Under the pieces are notes generated by a model, which did not search any database, had not been told where the DNA came from, and worked only from the letters and a program-made list of their open reading frames with translations. DNA of 64,000 nt from Bacteroidales bacterium (GTDB taxonomy: Bacteria > Bacteroidota > Bacteroidia > Bacteroidales > UBA1402), in the NCBI GenBank assembly GCA_017464285.1, contig JAFUDT010000013.1, positions 202,962 to 266,961 of the forward strand, written 5' to 3'. Shown piece by piece: positions 17,076 through 24,523 of this stretch (position 1 is its first letter; every line of letters begins with the position of its first letter). Both the position numbers and the translations under genes were made by a program.

Positions 17076-19524
17076 CCTGTACTCTGGCCACTTGTCTGAC
17101 GACCTCTCCCTGGTCGCTGATACCTTCGATAATCATGGTGCAGTAGCCGCGCTCATCGCCCGTATAGAAGCGTATTTCTGCCTGGCCTGTACTGTCGCTG
17201 TGCAGGTTGGGCTGCCAGCTGAGCGTCGAGCGCAGGTCGGGAAGGCGGCTCTGTCGTTGGCTCTCGACGGAATACATGGGCTGGTAGAACTCCTTGGGGG
17301 TCGTGTAACCCATGTAGGGTATCAGTTTCTGGTGGCTGCCCAGCTGCATGTCTTCAGTGCGCTGGCCACGCTTGAGGTAGATGCAGATCACTCCGTTGCC
17401 GCCGCCCCGGTACATGGCCGTCTGGACGGGATCCCTGAGAATGTCGATCAGTTCAACGTCGGCTACCTGGATGGTGCTCAGGTCGCTCATCTGCGACTCC
17501 ATGTTGTCGATGACGATGAGCGGGGAGGCATTGCGCATGAGCACCCCTTCTCCGCTGGCATCCAGGGTGATGCCCGGTGCCTGGATGAGCACGTCGATGA
17601 GCCTCAGGCCGACCAGGTCTTCTATCTCTTCGGGCTCGAAAGTGTAGTTGGCATAAGTGTACATGGCCCCGCGCTCCTTGCGCAGATTGTCCGACCTTTT
17701 GGCCGTCACGGAGACTTCACCCAGGTTGATGACCATGCCGCCGTTTTCCTGGTACCAGCGTTCCCGGCTCTTGCTCAGAAAGTGTTCCATGACCGGATCG
17801 TCCCACTCCTTTCTCCGGGCCGGCAACTGCAGGGCTACCGGGGGAAAACTCTGGGCCTCGGCCGTCAGTTCCATGATGATGCCCTGCTGTTTCTTCTCGG
17901 CCTGGATAAAGAAGGACGAGCTGTCCGGGAACTCGAAGCCTTCGATGCAGAAACGGCCGCGGTTGTCGGTCTGGACGGAGTTTACATAGTTGAATACCGG
18001 ATTGAAGACGGAGATATTGGCATTGGGAATGGCCCGGCGGATGGGGAAGGTCTGCAACCTGCCGCATAGAGTGGAACCGACCTCCAGCTCGTACTGGGTC
18101 AGTGGGGTGATGTTCCCTTTCATCAACCGCGGCAGGTCGTAGCGTCTCCAGCCCTGGGTCAGCATCAGCAGATCCAGCTGGTAGTCGGCCATGGTATTGG
18201 AGGCCAGGAAGTAATCGCCCGGCCGTTCGATGTGGCCTCTGAGATCGGAACTGAGCAGCAGATAGCTTTCGATGGTCATGGCAGAGGAGTCCAGAAGGAC
18301 GCTCTGATCATCGGTGACGCTCAGCGATAAATCTCCCTTGACGGGCTCTCCCTGGGAATCGGTCAGTTTCAGGCGGGCATAAACCCTTTCCCGTCGGCCG
18401 TAGGCTGACTTGTCAAAAGCCAGGTCCGCAGTGACGGCCTTGGGCTGTCGGATGAAGCTGAGCCGTTCGGCAAGTATCTCGCCCCGGTCGTCAAGGAGCA
18501 GCACTTGCAGCACCCCGCAGGGCATGTCGGCCGTAGGCAGGGCCACCGTGGAACGGTCCGGGCCGAAAAAGGAACGGAACAGCGGCAGGCCGCGCATGTG
18601 GGCCAACAGATAGAGCTCCTGCTGCAAAGGCGCCCCCTCGGGACGCAGCACGGAGACGTAGAGTCGCTCATTGTCACGCGTGACAGAAAGTGAATAGCCT
18701 TCGCTCTGAGGGGAGGGAAGTGCCACTCTCAGTTCTTCGCCCAGCGAGTTCTCGCAGACGGCGGTATACTGTCCGCCCGCCTGCGCCTGCAGGCGGGTCT
18801 GTCCCATACCCAGGTGGCTGCTCTGAAAGCTGCCGACCTCCCGGCCGTCCTGATCGATGATGCGACCGTGGACATCGCAGCCCCAGCCGTCCTTGTCAAC
18901 AGCCTTGAAGGCTACTTGCTGCAGACAGCCGGCAATCAGATGCCCTCCTTCGGGGAAAAACTGCAGGTCGTAGCCGGCCTGTCCCACTGCTGCTTTCTGA
19001 GCTCCGTCGCCTCCATACTGGCTGTCCGGCAGGCTGAGGATGGCGGCACTGGCATCCTCGCGTCCCTCGCCCACGGCATTGCCGATGTAGATTGTCTTGC
19101 GGAAGAAATAGTCCTCCGGCAGGTTGCGCATATAGTTTGTATAGGCACGCAGGGAATATTCCCCGGGCGGTGTCTGCGGCTTGACGGCCATCTGGCAGTA
19201 ATAGCTGTCCTTTTCGGGACGGACGCGTTCCCGGGTCACCACCTCGCCGCGGCTGTTGACCAGCTCAACATAGACGTAGCGGCTGTAGTGCATGGACTGA
19301 TGCAGGGCGGCGTGAAGCAGATAGGCCTTGAACCAGATAGTATCTCCGGCGGCATAATAAGGCTTGTCTGTATGGAGATAGACTTTCTCCTGCGGATAGG
19401 CGTTGAGCTGCTGGTTGAGCAGCTGTACCGCCTGAACCGAGAAATCGCTGTCACTCTCGTTCTGTGCAGGCAGCGGCAGTAGGCAAAAGGCGGCCAGCAG
19501 GCCGGGTAAAGCGTATTTTTTCAT
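17068..19524 (-). CDS. Large exported protein with MG2-like and TonB-Plug-like domains
   Basis: Probably a periplasmic or surface protein, ~818 residues. I prefer the ATG at 19524 (MKKYALPGLLAAFCLLPLPAQ, a clear signal peptide) over one four codons upstream. Residues ~35-130 (EKVYLHTDKPYYAAGDTIWF) match the MG2 macroglobulin-type domain that opens many Bacteroidetes proteins of this class. Several beta-rich domains follow. Near 620-720 there is a Plug-like domain (VGLRLIDVLIQAPGI, SPLIVIDNM, VELIDILRDP, GVICIYLKRG) as in TonB-dependent receptors, but no 22-strand barrel follows. It is therefore not a receptor itself. Substrate unknown. It follows rplS behind a terminator, so it is likely its own unit. 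Confidence 0.8.
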   Translation of the reverse strand: MKKYALPGLLAAFCLLPLPAQNESDSDFSVQAVQLLNQQLNAYPQEKVYLHTDKPYYAAGDTIWFKAYLLHAALHQSMHYSRYVYVELVNSRGEVVTRERVRPEKDSYYCQMAVKPQTPPGEYSLRAYTNYMRNLPEDYFFRKTIYIGNAVGEGREDASAAILSLPDSQYGGDGAQKAAVGQAGYDLQFFPEGGHLIAGCLQQVAFKAVDKDGWGCDVHGRIIDQDGREVGSFQSSHLGMGQTRLQAQAGGQYTAVCENSLGEELRVALPSPQSEGYSLSVTRDNERLYVSVLRPEGAPLQQELYLLAHMRGLPLFRSFFGPDRSTVALPTADMPCGVLQVLLLDDRGEILAERLSFIRQPKAVTADLAFDKSAYGRRERVYARLKLTDSQGEPVKGDLSLSVTDDQSVLLDSSAMTIESYLLLSSDLRGHIERPGDYFLASNTMADYQLDLLMLTQGWRRYDLPRLMKGNITPLTQYELEVGSTLCGRLQTFPIRRAIPNANISVFNPVFNYVNSVQTDNRGRFCIEGFEFPDSSSFFIQAEKKQQGIIMELTAEAQSFPPVALQLPARRKEWDDPVMEHFLSKSRERWYQENGGMVINLGEVSVTAKRSDNLRKERGAMYTYANYTFEPEEIEDLVGLRLIDVLIQAPGITLDASGEGVLMRNASPLIVIDNMESQMSDLSTIQVADVELIDILRDPVQTAMYRGGGNGVICIYLKRGQRTEDMQLGSHQKLIPYMGYTTPKEFYQPMYSVESQRQSRLPDLRSTLSWQPNLHSDSTGQAEIRFYTGDERGYCTMIIEGISDQGEVVRQVARVQVR

Positions 19525-19570
19525 GACTGTCGACATGGGGTTCTGTATTTCTGTGACGAAGATAGCAATA

Positions 19571-19604
19571 AAAAAAGCAACTGCCGTATGACAATTGCTT
19601 TTTT
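19571..19604 (-). terminator. Terminator after rplS
   Basis: Ten-base perfect arms, AAAAAAGCAA (19571-19580) and TTGCTTTTTT (19595-19604), around a 14-base loop, with an A/T run on each side. It lies 20 bases past the end of rplS and before the start of the next minus-strand gene, so it isolates the two. The symmetry lets it act in either direction. Confidence 0.75.
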
Positions 19605-19623
19605 GTTCGGTCTGAAACCTGAT

Positions 19624-19971
19624 TTAGCTTCTTTTTTCCTTGATGCGGGCTTTCTTGCCGGTCAGGTTGCGCAGATAATAAAGTTTGGCCCTTCTGACTT
19701 TACCGACCTTGTTGACCGTAATGCTTTCGATGAACGGAGATTCCAGCGGGAAGATACGTTCTACACCGACATTGTCGGAGACCTTACGGCAGGTGAAGCG
19801 CTTCTTGTCGCCGCTTCCGCTGATTTTGATAACCACACCGCGGTAGTTCTGGATACGCTCTTTGTTTCCTTCTTTGATACGATAGGCCACAGTCACTGTG
19901 TCGCCGGCCTTGAAATCGGGATGAGTCTTTCCAGTGGCAAATGCCTCTTCGGCAATCTTAATCAAATCCAT
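19624..19971 (-). CDS. rplS: 50S ribosomal protein L19
   Basis: Large-subunit ribosomal protein at the subunit interface, 115 residues. Family features are [16 protein letters not shown] near residue 20, [24 protein letters not shown] and the basic C-terminus [21 protein letters not shown] (positions ~92-112). The gene stands alone rather than with trmD or rimM. The ~236 bases upstream, to nadE, hold no further gene; a leader regulating L19 is conceivable but I cannot draw a convincing structure. Confidence 0.97.
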   Translation of the reverse strand: MDLIKIAEEAFATGKTHPDFKAGDTVTVAYRIKEGNKERIQNYRGVVIKISGSGDKKRFTCRKVSDNVGVERIFPLESPFIESITVNKVGKVRRAKLYYLRNLTGKKARIKEKRS

Positions 19972-20207
19972 GATTGATAGTATTTTATTGTTAATCGTCT
20001 ACGCAACGTTCCCGGTTCTCTCAACACTCCGACAGAGGTTACGCAAATCGGCTGCAAAGGTGCACATTTTATTCTGTCTGTGCAAGTCTTCGGCCGATAT
20101 TTTTTCAAGTTTTCCGTTCAGAGGTCCGATTCCCGGAGAATCATTTGCAGATTTGAAGGAGTTTTCGGTACTTTGCAATAAATTTGACGTTAATAATACG
20201 ATTAATC

Positions 20208-22115
20208 ATGAAATACGGGTTTGTCAAAGTCGCGGCTGCCGTGCCGCACCTGAAAGTGGCCGATACAAGCTACAATGCGGAGAGAATCATCGCCCTGATG
20301 CAGCAGGCAGCCAAAGAGCAGGTGGAAATAGTCTGCTTCCCCGAACTGTCGGTCACCGGCTATACCTGCGGCGACCTGTTCTTCCAGCAAGTCTTGCTTC
20401 AGGCCGCTCAAAAGGCCTTGTCCAGGATATTGCTGGCCAGCGAAGACCTGGACCTGACGGCCATCGTGGGACTACCCCTGCCCCTTGAAGGACGGCTCTA
20501 CAATGCGGCGGTAGTGCTACGGCAGGGAAGGATAACGGCCGTGGTGCCGAAAAGCTACCTGCCCGGCACCCGGGAGTTCTACGAGCCCCGATGGTTCAGC
20601 TCTGCCTTGGGCATGGAAAATACCGGCATCAGGCTGTGCGGACAGGACTGTCCCTTCGGAACCCGCCTGCTGACGGACACGGGCAATGCCTGCTTCGCCG
20701 TAGAGATCTGTGAAGACCTCTGGAGTGTCATACCTCCAGGCAGTCACCATGCGCTGGCCGGCGCCGATCTGGTCTTCAACCTCTCTGCCAGCAACTCCCT
20801 GACGGGCAAGTACGACTATCTGCTGCAGCTCGTCACCCAGCAGTCGGCACGCTGTCTTTGCGGCTATGTCTATGCTTCGGCCGGCTGCGGCGAATCGACC
20901 ACCGACCTGGTCTTCGGTGGCAACGGGCTCATTGCTGAAAGCGGAAAACTCCTGGCCGAATCCCAGCGTTTCAGTCGGGAAGAGCAGCTGATTGTCAGTG
21001 AGATAGATGTCGACCGTCTGCGCTCTGACCGCTTGCAGAGCGCTGCCTTCAAGCAGGAGCGGCCTGTGGGCTATCAGACGGTCTTTCTTCCTGAAATAAA
21101 CAAGGAAAACGAGACTTTGACACGGACGGTCCGTCCCTTGCCTTTCGTGCCTGAAGAGGAGGAGATGGATCTGCGCTGCCGCGAGATTTTCGACATCCAG
21201 GTGGGCGGTCTGGTCAAACGTCTGGAGCATACGTCTGCCAAGGCTGCCGTTGTCGGCATTTCCGGCGGACTGGACTCCACGCTGGCCCTGCTGGTCTGCG
21301 CCAAGGCCTTCGACAAACTGGGACGCGACCGCCGTGACATCATCGGCATCACCATGCCCGGCTTCGGCACCAGCGACCGCACCCATACCAATGCCCTGGA
21401 TCTGATGAGCCATCTGGGGGTCACCAATAAGGAAATTGACATCAAAGCGGCCTGCCGGCAACATTTCAGCGATATCGGCCACGATGAAACGGTACATGAC
21501 GTGGTCTATGAAAACAGTCAGGCCCGCGAGCGCACCCAGATCCTGATGGACTATGCCAACGGCCTGGGCGGTATGGTCATCGGTACGGGCGACCTGTCGG
21601 AACTGGCCCTGGGCTGGGCCACCTATAACGGTGACCACATGTCCATGTACGGTGTGAACGGCGGGATTCCCAAGACCTTGATACGCTATCTGGTGCACTG
21701 GGTGGCCGAAACGCAGGTCGACGACGCTTCCCGCGACACGCTGCTCGACATCCTTGACACCCCTGTCAGCCCAGAGCTGCTTCCTACCGACAAGAGCGGG
21801 CAGATTGCCCAGAAGACCGAAGATCTGGTGGGGCCTTATGAGTTGCACGATTTCTTCCTTTATTACCTGCTGCGCTTCGGCTTCACCCCGGACAAGGTGC
21901 TCTGGCTGGCATGCCGCGCTTTTGCCGGACAATACGACAAGGCCGTCATACAGAAGTGGCTGCAGACCTTTGTACGTCGCTTCTTCGCCCAGCAGTTCAA
22001 GCGCTCCTGTCTGCCCGACGGCCCCAAGGTGGGCAGTGTCGGCCTTTCGCCCCGCGGCGACTGGCGCATGCCCAGCGATGCCGTCAGCCAGGAATGGCTC
22101 AAAACCTTGGAATAA
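20208..22115 (+). CDS. nadE: Glutamine-dependent NAD+ synthetase
   Basis: Amidates deamido-NAD using ammonia released from glutamine. The start at ATG 20208 (MKYGFVKVAAAVPHLKVAD) fits the family better than an upstream TTG. The ~635-residue protein joins an N-terminal nitrilase-type glutaminase (catalytic Glu46 in FPEL, Lys115 in VVPKSY, Cys168 in EICED) to a C-terminal synthetase with the PP-loop SGGLDST near residue 352 and later IGTGDLSELALGW. The length and two-domain plan are those of the long glutamine-dependent enzymes. It converges with a small outer-membrane protein gene whose end abuts its stop codon. Confidence 0.96.
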   Translation: MKYGFVKVAAAVPHLKVADTSYNAERIIALMQQAAKEQVEIVCFPELSVTGYTCGDLFFQQVLLQAAQKALSRILLASEDLDLTAIVGLPLPLEGRLYNAAVVLRQGRITAVVPKSYLPGTREFYEPRWFSSALGMENTGIRLCGQDCPFGTRLLTDTGNACFAVEICEDLWSVIPPGSHHALAGADLVFNLSASNSLTGKYDYLLQLVTQQSARCLCGYVYASAGCGESTTDLVFGGNGLIAESGKLLAESQRFSREEQLIVSEIDVDRLRSDRLQSAAFKQERPVGYQTVFLPEINKENETLTRTVRPLPFVPEEEEMDLRCREIFDIQVGGLVKRLEHTSAKAAVVGISGGLDSTLALLVCAKAFDKLGRDRRDIIGITMPGFGTSDRTHTNALDLMSHLGVTNKEIDIKAACRQHFSDIGHDETVHDVVYENSQARERTQILMDYANGLGGMVIGTGDLSELALGWATYNGDHMSMYGVNGGIPKTLIRYLVHWVAETQVDDASRDTLLDILDTPVSPELLPTDKSGQIAQKTEDLVGPYELHDFFLYYLLRFGFTPDKVLWLACRAFAGQYDKAVIQKWLQTFVRRFFAQQFKRSCLPDGPKVGSVGLSPRGDWRMPSDAVSQEWLKTLE

Positions 22116-22742
22116 TCAGAAAAACATAGCTGCCCCCAGGCTCATTTCGCGCCAGTTGTCGGGACGGTAGTGGTCAAGGTCGAACATCCAGTGACGGAAT
22201 TTCAGACTGATTTGCAGAAAGCTGAGCACATCGATGCCGCCGCTGATGAAATAGTCCCAACTGCAGCGTTCTTTGTCCGTCCAGCCTGGTAGGGTGTAAC
22301 TGCTGCCGTCGCTTTTTCGGGCTCCGACAAAATAGTCCAGACTGACGCCTCCGGCGATAAAGGGCCGGACCAGGCCCATATGTACTCCCAGTTGCATCTG
22401 CAGCGGGGTGAAGGACACCAGCGTGTTGCGGCAGCTGCCTTCGCCGTTATAGATGTAATAGGCCATTTCAGGCTGCCAGTACAGGCCGGTGACAAGCCGG
22501 ATATTGCGCCAGAGTCCCACAGAAAAGCCCTGGCAGCCTTCCAGGTTGCCATAATATCCGGGTTGGGAGGACAGGGTGTTGAAATGGCTCTGGCGGTCGG
22601 CATAGGAAAAGAAAAAGCCGGTTTTATTGCGGTAGCCGTTATCGGAGCGTGACACGGCAAGGCTTTCTTCCTCCCGCTGGGCCCTGAGACAGCAGAGGGG
22701 TAGCAGCCAGGCAAGGCAGAAAAGCAATAATGTTCTGTTCAT
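22116..22742 (-). CDS. Predicted outer-membrane beta-barrel protein
   Basis: No specific family recognised. The start at 22742 gives a signal peptide (MNRTLLLFCLAWLLPLCCLRAQ); upstream in-frame codons add an implausible leader. The ~208-residue mature region has alternating strands rich in aromatic and glycine residues (GFSVGLWRNIRLVTGLYWQPEMAYY, given by position ~80-105; VHMGLVRPFIAGGVSLDYFVG), and a C-terminal LGAAMFF ending in Phe, typical of proteins inserted by the BAM machinery. This resembles the PorT-like/OMP_b-brl families of Bacteroidetes. Convergent with nadE. A TACTTTTG -7 box stands 28 bases upstream. Confidence 0.65.
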   Translation of the reverse strand: MNRTLLLFCLAWLLPLCCLRAQREEESLAVSRSDNGYRNKTGFFFSYADRQSHFNTLSSQPGYYGNLEGCQGFSVGLWRNIRLVTGLYWQPEMAYYIYNGEGSCRNTLVSFTPLQMQLGVHMGLVRPFIAGGVSLDYFVGARKSDGSSYTLPGWTDKERCSWDYFISGGIDVLSFLQISLKFRHWMFDLDHYRPDNWREMSLGAAMFF

Positions 22743-22769
22743 TTCCGTCAGTAACCGTATCAGCCGCTG

Positions 22770-22777
22770 CAAAAGTA
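22770..22777 (-). promoter_or_regulatory. Candidate -7 box for the outer-membrane protein gene
   Basis: On the minus strand this reads TACTTTTG, an exact TAnnTTTG, 28 bases upstream of the ATG at 22742. No TTTG at -33 was found. Confidence 0.5.
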
Positions 22778-22859
22778 TCATTTTCCAGGCATATAAAAAA
22801 ACTAAAAAAGGCTCTCCGGCCTGAATAAATGAAGTAACTTCGCACAATCATTGCACGCC

Positions 22860-23612
22860 ATGAAGCGAATCCTCACAACGATATTGTTTTCTGCTTTGTT
22901 GACAGGCTTTGTCCCGGCCTCAGGCGGTTTCCGCTATGTCTCGGGCGGGCGGCTGGCTGTCGATGAACGCTATGACCGGGACATTGACCGGGCTTTGCAG
23001 CGCCGTCTGCACAGCCGCTACGTCCAGATGGAAGGGCAAATGAATCAGGTTATCGGACGCTGTGCCCGGCGCCTGAAAGCGGAAGACCCCGAAGGAGCCC
23101 TGAACAATTTCTGCGCCGACCTGCTGTTGCGACAGACACGGGAAATCATCGGCTGTGAGGCCGACTTGGCCCTGATCAATAACCATGCCCTGCGCAAGGA
23201 CCTGCCCAAGGGGGAGATCACGGTAGGTATGGTCTATGAGGCCTTGCCTTTTGACGATGAACTGGTCATTCTGGAACTCCAGGGCAAAGACTTGAAGCGG
23301 CTGGTCCAAACCGTGGCCCGACGTGGCTCGGAGACTTTTGCCGACCTGCGGCTGACGGAACGCGACAAGTTCCTGGTGGACTTTACTGTCGGCGGTCTGG
23401 CCCTGGACCCGGAAAGGACCTATCGCCTGGTCACTATCGATTATCTGGCCGAAGGCAGCGGCGGCATGAGTGTTCTGCGTTCGGCCCTGTCTATGACGAA
23501 GACCGGCTATTTTCTGAGAGACTGCATGATACGCGAATTCGAGATGGCAACACGGGAAGGCCGCGAGGTGACATCCCGCATAGACGGACGTTTCAAAAGC
23601 ATTGAGCCATGA
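22860..23612 (+). CDS. 5'-nucleotidase C-terminal domain protein (stand-alone)
   Basis: The ~250-residue product corresponds to the substrate-binding C-terminal domain of UshA-type 5'-nucleotidases, without the metal-binding half. The start is ATG 22860, giving a signal peptide (MKRILTTILFSALLTGFVPA). Recognisable features are ALINNHALRKDLPKGEITVG near 95, LPFDDELVILELQGKDLKRL near 125, and TYRLVTIDYLAEGSGGM near 185. The gene overlaps the following metallophosphatase start as ATGA, so the two proteins are made together and probably form one enzyme in the periplasm. The order is reversed relative to the fused protein, where the catalytic domain comes first. Confidence 0.88.
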   Translation: MKRILTTILFSALLTGFVPASGGFRYVSGGRLAVDERYDRDIDRALQRRLHSRYVQMEGQMNQVIGRCARRLKAEDPEGALNNFCADLLLRQTREIIGCEADLALINNHALRKDLPKGEITVGMVYEALPFDDELVILELQGKDLKRLVQTVARRGSETFADLRLTERDKFLVDFTVGGLALDPERTYRLVTIDYLAEGSGGMSVLRSALSMTKTGYFLRDCMIREFEMATREGREVTSRIDGRFKSIEP

Positions 23613-24523
23613 AAAAGAGGACAGCGCTTATACTGCTGGGCTTTGTGCTGGCCGCCGTCCTGCTGCTGGTTCCTGACCTCGCCCGGGGCAAGAGCGCTCT
23701 GACACGCCGCATCGTCTCCGAGGGAGGGACGGACAGTGTCACCCTGATCATTCTGCACACCAACGACACGCACAGCAGGCTTGACCCCTTGCCTGAGAAC
23801 AGCAGCAGCTACGCCGGCCGTGGCGGCATACTGCGCCGTGACGCCCTGTTCCGCCGTCAGCGCCAGCAGGCCGAACGACAAGGAGCCGCTGTGCTGACAG
23901 TCGATGCCGGCGATTTTTGTCAGGGCACTCCCTATTACAATTTTTTCGACGGACAGGTGGAAGTCGATATGATGAACCGCCTGGGCTATCAGGCAGTCAC
24001 CTTGGGCAACCACGAGTTTGACAAAGGTACTGAGACTCTGGCCAAGGCCTTAAAAAATGCCAGTTTCAAGGTGGTATGCAGCAATTATGATCTCTCGGCT
24101 TCCGCCCTGAAGGCTCTGGTGGTCCCCTGGACGGTGATAGAGACGGGTGGCCTGCGCATCGGCCTGGTCGGAGCCTGTCCCGACCTGAAAAACCTGGTGA
24201 TGCCCTCCCATCGGGAAGGTGTCGTCTATCAGCCGCCTGTGGCTCCGATATCACGATATGCCACCATGCTCAAGGAGGAACAGCACTGTGACCTGGTCGT
24301 CTGTCTCTCCCACCTGGGCCATGACAATTCCGGCAGCAGTGACCTGAGTCTGGCCAGGGAATCGGTCGGGGTGGATGTCATTATCGGTGGCCATTCCCAT
24401 ACCTTTCTCAAGGAGCCGGTGGTCTGCCTCAACTCCCGGGGGGAGGAAGTCATCGTCAGCCAGATGGGGCGGGATGGTGTCTATGTGGGGCGTATTGAAC
24501 TGAAAGTTAAAAAGAAAAGATGA
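23609..24523 (+). CDS. Metallophosphatase, 5'-nucleotidase catalytic domain
   Basis: Calcineurin-like phosphoesterase of 304 residues, the catalytic half of a UshA-type nucleotidase. An N-terminal hydrophobic segment (ALILLGFVLAAVLLLVPDLA) is a signal or anchor, placing it in the periplasm. Metal-binding motifs are ILHTNDTHSRLDP near 50, DAGDFCQGTPYYN near 96, VTLGNHEFDKG near 131, and GGHSHTFL near 270. It overlaps both neighbours by four bases (23609-23612 and 24520-24523). Substrates may be nucleotides or related phosphate esters. Confidence 0.9.
   Translation: MKKRTALILLGFVLAAVLLLVPDLARGKSALTRRIVSEGGTDSVTLIILHTNDTHSRLDPLPENSSSYAGRGGILRRDALFRRQRQQAERQGAAVLTVDAGDFCQGTPYYNFFDGQVEVDMMNRLGYQAVTLGNHEFDKGTETLAKALKNASFKVVCSNYDLSASALKALVVPWTVIETGGLRIGLVGACPDLKNLVMPSHREGVVYQPPVAPISRYATMLKEEQHCDLVVCLSHLGHDNSGSSDLSLARESVGVDVIIGGHSHTFLKEPVVCLNSRGEEVIVSQMGRDGVYVGRIELKVKKKR

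Noticed and set aside
19972..20207. A ribosomal-protein leader or riboswitch upstream of rplS
   Set aside because: I could not find a stable stem arrangement or an exact -7 box (CACCTTTG is the nearest), so nothing is claimed.
20517..21932. A 471-codon open frame antisense to nadE
   Set aside because: It is a shadow of the NAD synthetase gene, whose catalytic residues are all in the plus frame.
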